A program made the position numbers and the translations under genes. A stretch of 64,000 nt of DNA from Nocardia sputorum (GTDB lineage Bacteria > Actinomycetota > Actinomycetes > Mycobacteriales > Mycobacteriaceae): assembly GCF_027924405.1 (NCBI RefSeq), contig NZ_AP026978.1, forward strand, positions 5,828,001 through 5,892,000, written 5' to 3'. The notes beneath the pieces were generated by a model. That model had not been told where the DNA came from. It saw only the letters and a list, made by a program, of their open reading frames with translations, and ran no database searches. Each line of letters starts with the position of its first letter. Within the stretch, counting starts at the first letter, position 1. Shown here one piece after another: positions 49,601 to 61,600 of this stretch.

Positions 49601-52600
49601 CACCGCATGGGGATTGCACCACCTTCCGGACCTCGACAGTGGATCGGTTCCCCATCCCACCGACTTCGATTCCATACACGATTGGATTCGAAGCGTCCGG
49701 ATCTTCCGAGGAATCCCACCGCTCGAGCTGGCCAGGAGAATTGGAAGATCTGACGCCTGGGTTGGATTCACCGAAGACAACCACAAGCCTGGCGTCGAAG
49801 ATCTCCGGCGAATCCGGGATGCACTCGAAATCCCCAATGACACACTCGTATCAGCACTGATGACCTACTACTCGCGCACGGACGCCGAGGAGCGCGATCC
49901 AGAGGAAGAGCGGCTCTTCTGGGATCTGATTGCAACGCGACCGGGTTCCGCCGAGGAAAAGAGTATTCGAAACAAGATATTCGAACGATACATTCGGCTC
50001 GCGGACGAGGTCGCTGCCCGCCGGTCCATCCCGGCCGAACACCGCAACGAGTACGCCCAACAGGCAGCCGTAGCAATTCTGCTGGCCACCCGGAACTTCG
50101 TCCCACCTGGCAGCTTCTTTCCAGCCGCCTTGATGGCCGCTCATTACTCCGTTATCCGGACGCGCCTGGAGTTGCGCTATCCGGGCATGAAGCCGCAAGC
50201 GCAAAGCATTCTCGCGAAGGTGGACAAATACATTCGCGCGAATCGCGTCGGTACCGCCAATCCCGACATTGCCGAGATCAGCTCGGCACTGAATCTCACC
50301 CGCGAGGAGGTGATCACCGCCCTTCCGCTCCTCCGACAGATATCGAAGGATGCTCCGGTCGAGGGCAGGTCCGGACCGGGCGATATAAATCAGACGGATG
50401 AGCCTCAGTTCACCGATGTGGAATTCGCCGACAAGTTCGACCGAGCATTGTCGGGCATGGAGAATCCCGGCCTGGCCAAACGAATTGTGCACCTGGTCCG
50501 CTCGGCCGATTTGTCGACCGATCAGGCTGCCGCCAAGTTGGGGATAACAACGCAGCTCGTCGATCAATACCTTGCCGAGGCGGAGGAGAGGATCCGAGCG
50601 GCATTCGCCGACGAATTCGGTATGGCTGACGAGCCGGACGGCCCGAGCAGTCCCGAGCCACCGTCGACAGTCGCCGCGACGGCCGCCCCAAGGGCACCGT
50701 CGCCGACGGCGGAAAGCAATCCCTTGGGCCGGGCGAGAGTGTGGAAGTCCGGTCCGACCACCGTGTGGAAGAATTATTCCGCCGCTGCCCTGCCCGAATC
50801 CCGTGCACTGAGCACCACTTCGGATGCGGAACGCGGCGTGAAACAGGCGATTGCCGGAGATCTCTACGCTACCTACGGCATCGAGGTGCTGGGCCTGGAG
50901 AAACTTTCCGTCGATATGGCGATGTCGGTTCGGAAAGCGATATTCGACGAGTTGGAGGAAGCCGACGCCATCTGCCCCGACGCGGTGGTGGTCCTGCCTC
51001 TGGAGAGTGATACGTTCGCTGCCGCTGGGCGGATTTTCGGTGACGAACCAGAGAACTATGTGTTGCTCAACGAAACCTACTTCGGGAATCCGGAATATAT
51101 TCGAGAGCTGTTCGAACGAAATTACCGATCCGGCCGACTCAACGCGCCGACCGGAGACCCGGTCTACGATATCGTCCGGCACGAGCTCGCGCACTTACGG
51201 GCGCCGAAAGACACTCCGCGGGAGGACGGAAACTTCCGGTACGAGCACCTCGCGGAGCGGCGGCAGGCAGGCGCCCTGCCTGGGGATTCCCGCTTCGACC
51301 GGAGGCATGACTACACCGACTGGTTGGACGCGAAGGCATTCGGGTTTCTGTATCAGCATTTCATCGAGTTCCGGAGGGCCGGTGCGCTACCGCCGCTGAC
51401 CCGATTCGACGATTGGTTGGGACAGCTCAATGGCTACAGCCGCGTCGTACAGACGCGGCGCGATGGAGACCGGCTGTTCGCGGCATTCGACCTCTGGTTG
51501 AACGAATTCGAGAGTCGAGCGGCTTTCGATGAATGGCTACGACAGTCCGGACTCTCCCGGAGCGACGATGGCGGGGCTGCCCGCGCGCGGCGACGGACCT
51601 ATCAGCATCCATGGGATGCGGACACCGACGGCACGGGTTGGGTCGATCTGAAATCCGTATACGACACCTGGCTCGGCCAGCTCGACAGCGATACCCGTAG
51701 CCGAATCTTGGCGGGTGAGGACTATGGACAACAACCCACCCAGCTGAACCTGGGCACGGTAGACCTCGGCCTGGGCGGGAACGCGGTTTTCAACCCGACG
51801 GAAGCCCTGGCCGAGGCCAACAACGCATTCGGCAAGAGCGCGCCGAAGGATTTCACACATCCGGTCTACGTATTGCAGGCACTCCTGCGGGGCATCCCGC
51901 TGGCACAGGTCTGGCGGGAGGTGCGGATTCGCACCGACCGGGCGAACGACCGCGAGCCGGTCCCCGCGGCATCCGGCTTCCACCCGAGCACGTCACCGGA
52001 TGGCGTGTTGGCGCGGTTGGCGCGGAAATGGCGCGATATGCGTCCCGATGAGCAAAGGGCCCTCGAAGCCGCGGACACGCTTATGGTGGTTACCGGACGC
52101 GACGGCCGGAAGCTCTGCGCGTTCGATGAGCTGGCCCGGCTCGTGGAACGTCAACACGCCGAAAGGTACGGTGCCACCCCTCGCAGCCATGAAACGGCCG
52201 CTGTCGAGCCGCTGCCGGGATTCGCGGAGTGGGAGCAACCGCCCACCGGCGAGCTGGGGCAATGGACTCACCATATTTCCTTCCTGGCCGGGCAGCGGGC
52301 CGACCTCCTGAAGGACGTCAGACGGCTGCTGGTACAGACCGACGGCCTGGCCGAGCTCCTCGGCCTCGGCGCCTGGGCCGCAACCGGAGCCGGCCAGGCC
52401 TATCTGGACGTGGCCGACTTGTTCACCCGGATTCAAGATGCGCAGTCCCGTCCGGGAATCGACAGCGAAAGGGCGGCCGGGCTGCAGACGCTGCTCGACC
52501 ATCTCGAGGCGGTCGAGCAACGATGCGAGAGTCTCGACACCGATTTGATCCTCGCACGCGCACAAGCGGAGCAGCTGGCGGTCCGCGAGGTCGCGGCCGC

Positions 52601-55600
52601 CCGGGGCGGTCTACAGTTCGGTCCGCGTGGGCGGATCATCGACGGAGTCCGGCTGGAGGTGTTCGAAGCCCCCTACCAACCCGTCTCCTTGAACGAGGAA
52701 TTGGGGGACGAACTGCGGCAGCAGGGAATCCCGATGATCACCCGGCAGGTGCGGGTGGACCCGACCGGCAGGATCCTGGTCGAGGAGCTCCCGGAAGCGG
52801 TACGTGCGGCGACCACGCGGCGCCAGGATCGGCTGTGGCAGCTGAGCACCGCCGAACCGGCCGTGGTGCCGCCGGGGGTGCAGCCCGCTCGGGGTGCGCG
52901 GATCGCCGCCGTACAGGACAAGCTCGCGCGCACGGCCGCGGTCCGGGCGCGAGTGTTCCCCACGCCGGTCGACCCGAACCGGATGACGCCCGCCGACGAA
53001 TCCAGGCAGCGAAAGCTGCTCGCACGCATGGAGATGCTCACCGAGGAGCTGCGAAACCTCCTGGTGCAGGCCACGGCCGACGCGGTGGAGCCAGGCGATC
53101 GAATCCCATCGCCACAGTTGCTCGGTCGGCGCGATGCCGTCGTGGCCGCGCGCGAACGTGCGCGAGCCGCACGAGACCGGTGGCGCGACGAACGCGACCG
53201 GCTGGCCGCTCTGATCGACTCCGCCACCGACGAGTCGAAATCGGGAATCCACGCGGCGCACGTTTCCGCCACGGGCAACACCGCGCGATTCACGCGGGAG
53301 TTCCACCGGCTGAGCGAGGAATCGGCACGGCTCACGCGGCTCGTCTTCGCCGCCGCCGACGCGGATTCACCGACACAGGATGGCCGAGAGTCGGCCCAGG
53401 GCGTGCTGCGCGCCGATGCGAAAGCACAGAGTCTGGTAGACGCCGCGCGGACGCCCGACCTGCTGCGGGTACTTCGTGAACTGCTCTTGGACCGTCTACG
53501 GGAGAAAGCCGGGCAACTGCGGTCAGCCGTGACGCCCACTCCGGAGCTGCGCGAGACAACCACCGAGCTGGTGGAGGCGTTGGAAGATGTCAACGCCCAC
53601 CAAGACGCGCTGTCGCCTGACAGGGACCCGGCACCCGTCGACGCCTCCGATTTCGGAGCGGTTCAGCCCGATCCGCGCAACGGTGCCGCGCCATCTGCCG
53701 CCTCGAGCAGGCTGCACAGAAGCGCTGCGCGCCCGTCCGGCACACCGAGCGAGCCACCGAACAACCCGCAGGCATCTTCGACCGACCGTACAGATGAATC
53801 CGTCTCCGGCGCACGGATGCCGGAGGCCGACGAAAGCGCTGCGGCGGCCACGCATACCCCCGCAGATGTCGTTGCGGCCCTGGAGAACAGCCTGCCTGGC
53901 GCGGTCAAGCAGGTGCTCGACCAGATCGATGTCGAGCTGCGCTCCATGACCGATGTCGAGCGCCGCGACGCCGCAACCCGAGCCGACCTCACCCGTCTTC
54001 CCGGCTGGGTGGTCGACCGCCTCGCCCATGAAGCCAAGGCTCAGGAGCTCGCCCTCGACACAACGAGCCCCGAGCAGCGCGCCGAATGGCAGAGCCGGGC
54101 AGAACGACTCGACCACGAACTCGCTCACATCCTCGGCCTGCCACAGCCGGGTACCGGATGGACCGACCGCATCAGCAGCGACCCGCTGCACCACCTCCGC
54201 GCGCTCACGCGCCGCCCGGACGCTCCCGCCGAACTCCGTCACCTGGTCGACACAGCCACCCGTTGCCTGAATCTGCAGGACATCGCCGCAGCTGTCGAAC
54301 CGCTGCACGGGGCGCTGGCCGACTGGCCCATCGCCGAACACATCGACCGGGCCGCCGCCATCGCCTGGGAACTCGCGTTGCAAGCCCGCGCCGACGGCGG
54401 CGGGACACCCGAAATCTCCGCTGCCATCCACGGACAACCAGGTCGACGCTGGATCGAGATCCACGTCGGCGACGACAGCCGCACCTTGCCGGCGCGCGAG
54501 AGCGATGACCGCTCCGGGTGGCGCGCCGTCGACCTCCTCGACGCACACACCGAAACCTGGGGATGGGTGCTCCCCCGCAACAGCGGAAAACGAGTCTGGT
54601 TCAAGTTTTTCGAAACCGCCGACACCAGCGACCCCTCCCAACCACCCCACGACCTCATCCTCGACCTGCGCATACCGCAGGACTCCTTGCAACAGGGCCC
54701 GGGCCTCGCGCGGCGAGCAGTGCGACAGCGCTTGCGACAGGCCGGCCACCCTGATCCTTACGACCTGACCGTCCTCGTATCCGACCTCGTCCAAAACGTC
54801 TACCGCTACGCCGACCAAGGCGACGCCCGGGTACGCATCCGGCTCGACGGAAACACGATTCGCGTCGGGATCACCGATACCAGCCGTGGCCTGCCCGCAC
54901 GACAAGAGGCAACCACCCAGGGCACCGTCAGCGCCGCCGCTTTCACCGATGACCAAGCCGCCGAATGGGCCGAAACCGGGATCGTCGCCGACACCCACGG
55001 TTTCTTCCTGGGCATGCTCGAAGCGATGGCCTCGGCCTGGGGTGTGATCCTGGAACGCGCCGGCGGCAAAACCATCTGGTTCGAAGTGCCGATGCCGCCA
55101 CCTACGGCGCCCGGCACCAGCACCGATCAACCGCCGAACACACCCGCATCCGATCCGGACACCCCCGAATCGATCGGCATCGACCTAGGCGCCATCGACC
55201 TGACCGGACTCGGCCTTGACCTTTCGACCACCAGTTCGGACCCCGATCCCACCGACGCGAACGGTGGGACGCGGAACCGCTCCACCGCGCCCACGGACAC
55301 CGACGGCCGGCGCCCACCCACGCCCGGCAACCGAATCGACCCTGTCGCACTCGCCCTCGATCCCGACGAACCGGAAACGCCCGATTCGACGGCTTCTACC
55401 CACCAGGCGCCGACCGACCTGAACGAACCCGACCCCGCGCCGCTGCCCACAATCCGGGAGCTGGTCGCGGATCCGGGAAAGCTGAAGACGTTGCGGCAGG
55501 AAGTCGACGCACTGCGGCGGCAACTCCTCGAGCTCAGCAACGGGCGCGCGGATCTGTCGAGCGCAGCAGCGGTGGACAGGTTGCTGGGGGCGCTGCTGCA

Positions 55601-58600
55601 ACTCGAGCGAGAAGGCAAGCTGAACCCTCGCCAGGCCCGCGCACTCCCGCTGGTCGAGGAGTATCGCGAGAAGTCCGGTCTCCTCGACGACGCCGAACAA
55701 GTCCGCGGCCAACACCGGGAACACAAAGCCAATGCCGCTCGAGGGACGGATCAGCCGGAAGGCGCCAGGCCGACCACCGCCCACGGACCCGACCCCGTCG
55801 CTATCGACCTCGACTCTGACGAAAACCCACCCGCGGACCGGCAGCCCGGCAACGCGGAACTCCATGACACCCAACAGCTGGGGACACTGCGTGCCGCGGT
55901 TGCCGCGAGACTCGCGGGCACACCAGAGTTCTCGAACGATCCGGTACTGAATCGAGCGCCCGGTCTGATCGATGAATTGGTGGCCGCGCGGCGCCGGCCG
56001 GATACGCAGGTCCCGGTGGAACGGCTGCGGTTGCTGGAGCAGTTCGCGCACCAGACGTCGGCGTGGTTGGCCCGCGCGGACGAAGCCGCCGACGCAAACG
56101 CCGCCTACGAGCAGGGGCTGCGGGAAGGGACGTCGGCCGTCCTGCGGGCTCGGCAGGACGCCGCGGAGATCCGGCTCGGATCGGCTCTCGCCGCCGTCGC
56201 GGAGGTCTGGGCGCGGACCCGCCCCCGAACAGACACGCCGATCGTGACCCGGCCCGCGGACCACCTCCGGCCAGGAGAGACCGAACGGCTGCGCAAGGTT
56301 TCCGAAACGATCTTCGGGGAGATGGTGGCCGCAGGGGCAGCGGTCGATGAGGTGAGCACCAAGGACGCCCAACAGCTCGCCGAGGACACGCGGCGCTATA
56401 ACACGCTGCGAGATATGTCGCAGTGGCTCGAGGAATTACTGACCTTCGCGGAGCAATGGGATACGGCCCGGATAGGCCGGGAGCGCCTCTCGTTCCTGCT
56501 CGACCACTTCCGCGCGATCTCAGAGCTGTTGGCGGCGACCGAGCTGCGTGACACTGCGGCCGCCGCCTTGGCCGGTGCGACCGATCGAGAACTACGACTC
56601 GCGCAAGCCGCCGAGACCTACGGCATGGCCGACCGCGCGGTCCGCAATATCGCGGAGATGCTGGGCGAACCGCAGCATCTGGCGACGGCCACTCCTCCGG
56701 CGGCGCAACCCGGCGCACCCGTCGTCTGGCCCGGCGCGGACGGACAACCCGACTTCATCGCACAGACCCAGCCCCGGCAGCACGATCTCACCGAGCCCGG
56801 TCCCGACGAGTCGGTGTCGCGCGATCGAACCCCCGGGGACCGCGCAGCGCAGCCCGGATCGGAACACCCACGGGGACACCATGTCGAGGAACGCCGCGGC
56901 TCCGATGAAACCGCACCGCGGCGCTATGTCGAACAGAACCTGACGGTGGAGGATCTGGGTGCGGTTGCGGCAGCGAGCGATCGGGGCCGGCACGCGCACA
57001 ACGAGGACGCCTTCGCCCTGATCCGAGTGAATGTCGGTGGCGAAGAGGCCACCGCACTGATCGTGAACGACGGTCTCTCCCGGCCGAAGGGCGGTCACCG
57101 CGCCTCCGCGGCCGCCAAGGCAGCCGCCCACGATTTCGTGGTGGCGGCACTGCGGGAGGCCGACCGCGACGGCCGGATCGATCCGGTGGCCATAGTCGAG
57201 GGCGCCGTGGCCGCCGCCCAGGAGGCGGTACTCGCCTTGCCCCCGGAGTCTCCCGCAGACAAGCCGCCCGCCACCACGATCGTGGTCGCGTTGCTGGAGT
57301 CGGGACGGCTCACCGTCGACTGGGTGGGCGACAGCCGCGCGTATTGGATTCCGCTGGACGGCGGCCCGGCGATCCAGCTGACCAGGGACGACTCGAAGGT
57401 CCAGGATGTGCTGGACGTCTTCGACGACACCACTCGTGAGGAAGCCGAACACTCGCCGATCGGCGGGCCGGGTCTCACCCACAACCTGGGCCGGTCCCTG
57501 GACGGGCTGAAACCGCGCGAGAAGGCCCGAGACATACGCGGCGACGGTGTCGTCCTGGCGGTGACGGACGGTGTGTGGGAACCGATCAGCCCCGACGACC
57601 CCGAACCAGTCGCGGCCATCGTCCGGCAGTCGCTCGCCGAGGCGCCGGGCGATCTCGGCGCCGTCACGCGCGCACTGGTGCGGGCAGGCATCGAAGCGGG
57701 CACAGCCGACGACGTGACCGCCGCGGCGGGATTCCTGTCGGCCGCGAAGGTCGACACCCCCGCGAGTACCGCGACGGACCACGACGGCCCCGCGACCCCG
57801 GCCGATCGAGGCGCTGACCCCGTCGCGATCGACCTCGGTCCGGACGAAGCCGATCCCACACCGGTCGGGTCGCGACAACCCGAAACCACACCGCCGCGGA
57901 ACTCGCCGGAACACACCGGGACACGGCCGGACCCACAGCACGGCACGGCCGACGAGGCGAACACCGCCGGCAGAGTCGGCACCCCGTGGGACAGCGCACC
58001 GGGGCTGCGGCAGGTTCTCGAGCAGCATGTCGCGAGCGGGCGACCGGAACTCGCGACCGCCCTGCTCCGCGAACGGTTCGAGGCCGAGATACCACGTCTC
58101 ACAGCGGAGTTCGGCCAGCGGACAGCGCACGACATCGCTGACGAGGTGTGCGCTACGGCAATCGCCCGCCTCAGTCGGGCGGATCGCCGGAATATTCAGT
58201 TCTGGTTGAATGACATTGCGCGACAGACTATTTGGCATCATCGCCGTATCGCGGGGCCTTGGCGCAGCATCCGGGAGTTCGTCTCCGAATGCGCACAACT
58301 CGAGCAGACCGATCCCCTGGTCCGGGTGCTGGCCGAAGCCCGAACCACGGATGTGCGGCGTATCCTGGAGGGGTTGCCGAGGCACCGGCGTGACCGCTTG
58401 GTCCGCGCCTTCTGGCCGCCCACGGGTATGGGCACGCCACCCACCGCGCCCGACGGCACCGAATCCGATCGTGATGCGCTCTGGGTCGCAGCCCGCCAAA
58501 TGGCCACAGCGGTGGCGGCCGCGGCGAACTTCCCTGCCCAGTTACCGGTTCGGGCCGCAAGCAGCACACCTCGGATCGCCCGGCCCAGCATCCCCACCGC

Positions 58601-61600
58601 GACGACGTCCTCGCCCTGGCTCACCAGCAGGGAACTCGAGGTGCTCAACCTGATCTACCAGGGTTTGACCCCCGCGGAGATCGGGCGACGGCTGGATGTC
58701 GACACGAAGGCGGTCACGAACTACCAGAGGAACGCGGCCAAGAAGTTCGGTACCACCGGCGCGATCCGGACGGTCCTGGCGGCCAAGCGGCAGGGGTTCG
58801 TCCACGACGGGAATCGACCACCGGCCGGTACCGTCCGCCTGTCCGGCGAGCAACGCCAACTTCTCCAGTTGATGGCCGACGGCCTCACGGATCAGGCCAT
58901 CGCCGAGGTGCTGGGGGTGGCCACGCTCACCGTCAAGCGCCGCCGAGCCCGGATCGGTGCCGTACTCGGCGAGACGAAGCGAACTCCGATGCTGATGAAA
59001 GCCCTGCGGCTGGGAGCCTTCGACGAAGCCGCGAGCGAAGGCACCGCGCCGAGCGCGCCCCGCAGACCGGACACCGTCGCCATTGATCTCGGCGACCTCG
59101 ACGAAGCTGCGCCGGTCACACCCCAACCGTCGCGCGCCGCTGGACCCGCGGAGCAGTCAGCGCAAGGCACCGCGACGCCCGGCGCCACCCCATGGGCTCG
59201 ACCCGGACAGAGCAAGACACCGCCGGGAACCGCAGCGCTCGATGCGAGCGTTTCACGGCCCGGTCCACTGCTGCATCGAGTCGGGTGGACACCTTGGAAG
59301 GCCACAGCGTCCCGTCCCGAGGCCGCGCGGAACGCAGCCAGCACTCGCAAAGAGGTGCTCAGGCGACTCGTGCAAGGCAAGACCTATAAAGAAATCGCGG
59401 CGGAACTCGAAATAACGCCGTGGGCGGTGCAGCGGCAAGCCACGTCGCTCTACGCCGGATTCGGCATCGAGGGGCGCAACGAGCTGGAAGCAGCGATCCG
59501 AGCCCGCCACGCCGGAAACACCGACCCCCGCAATCCGGCCGCGCCGACCGAGACCACCGATCAGACACCGCAGACGGACCCAGCGCGCCGCCCCGGTGGC
59601 ATCGACCCCGTAGCGATCGACCTCGGCGATGACACCGAGTCCGAGCATCCCGCACCCGCGCAGCCGAACACGCACGAAGCCCGGGACGACGCGAACATCC
59701 CCGAGCGGTGGCGCCGGGAACGTGCCTGGGATCAAGAGGTGATCACCGCGGTTCGCGCGGGCGACCTCGGCGCTTACCACCAGCTGTACGAGCGGTACTA
59801 CGGATGGGGTATCGCTACCGCCATGGAGGTTCTCGGCGACCGGTCCGACGCCGAGGACGTCGTGGCCGACTGCTTCGCCGACCTGCTCGTGAGGATCCGC
59901 CGAGGTGAGGGTCCACAGGTCAGTTTCGGCGCCTACCTGCGTACGGCCGTTCGTCACCGGGCGTACACCGCCAGCGCTCGCGCCGGCCGTCAGGTCCCCA
60001 CCGACGATATGGCGAAACTCGATCGAATCCAGCTGGGCGATGACCGAGCACCGGAGATCTCCGAGGACACCCCTATCGGTCTGGCATTCGAATCCATGCC
60101 GGAGGAATTTCGCACCGTGCTCTGGCTCACCGCGGTCGAAGGCTATTCCCCGGAGGAAGTAGCTGACCACTTGGGGTCTGCACGGGGTGAAGTGAAGGAG
60201 CTGATCGCTCGCGCACGTGCCGAACTGGGCCGGAAGTTCGCGGCGGAAATGCCGCAGCACGGCCCGCTGGTCAGGGCATTGGCCGCGCTCGCGGCCGACA
60301 ACGAAGGCCTCACCTCGGTGCTCGCCGAGGGCGGCGAAACGCTTGCGATGGATGACGAACGCCTGGCCCCGGATGTGGCCGTGATTCGAACAGCCCAGCA
60401 TGAGCGGCTCGAACTGCTCGGCAGCGTAGTTCGACGCCTTCGCCCCGGACCGCGGGAATACTTCGTCCGCTGGTTCATCGGGCAGACAGTGGCCGATATC
60501 GCGGCCGCCACGGGGCGCGAGAAGGACCTCATCCGCAAGCGGCTGCACAATGCGGTTCGCACCGTGTCGATGGCGTTGTCCCACGTCGACTCGCCCGCTC
60601 TGCGGCGCTCCGAACCGCATCCCAGCGGACTCACCGATGAGGAGATGTTGCTGCTGGTCGAGGCGGTCTGGGCGCACGACCGAGATCTGCTGGAACCGGC
60701 GACGGCGCTGGTAACCGACGCCGAGCAGGCAGTTTTCCAGCCATATTTCCGGCACGGTCGGACAGTGCCCGAAATCGCGACGGCGCTTGGCTGGCGGCCG
60801 AAGCGAGTTCGCCGCATGCTGCACCGCATCGCACGGCGCATAACCTCTACGCTCTCGCCGGAGTTCGTGGAGCGGTATCTGAGTGGCGGACCGCTCCGGC
60901 GGGCCACCCAGGCCGATGTCGCCCGGGAAACGGGAGTCAGCACGATAACTGTGAAACGAGTTCTCGCTGGGCATCCGGAGGCCGGACCGGAGACGATCGA
61001 GCGAATCCGGGCGGCCGCGCGCCGCCTCGGTGTGCGACGTGGACGGATCGGGATTGTCGCCGATGGCGACGAACAGACGTCGAATTCGCCGGTTCCCTCG
61101 GTACGCACCGATCACGATCGAGTGCCGTACCACCAGCGAGGTAGTGAGCTACAGCTCGTCCGCGCGACGTCGAAGAACGAGTTGCGGCGCCTGATCCCGT
61201 TCCTTTCCGAGGGAGACCAGAACGTCGCAACCCTGCTGCTCCTGGAGGGACTGCCCGTCTCCGTCACGGCGGAACGATTGAATCGCCCGGCAAGCTCGGT
61301 GCAACAACGCCAACATGACATCGCCGTCCTGCTGGCCGCGATGCTGTCGTCGGAGAATTGGGAACTACTGCTGGTCGAGGCGGTCCAAGCGCAGGAGCCG
61401 GTGATATTGGCTGCGTGTTTCCCACGGCTCACCCGTCTCCAGCAGCAGTATGCCGATCAGTATCTGGTACAGGGGCTTTCGACCCATGACATAGCGAGTG
61501 CCCGGGGCATCCAGCAGACGACAGTCAACAAGCTGCTGCGACGAATTGCCCACATACTGGCGGGAGAACTTCCGCCCACATTGGTGCGGCGTTATCTGCG

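Noticed and set aside
54105..54140. A fourth HExxH (HELAH in LDHELAHILGLP) in the giant protein
   Set aside because: The duplicated segment at about 44.0 kb reads LDQELRALLGLP without the histidines, and no NPxEALAEA ligand segment follows. It is a helical block, not a zincin.
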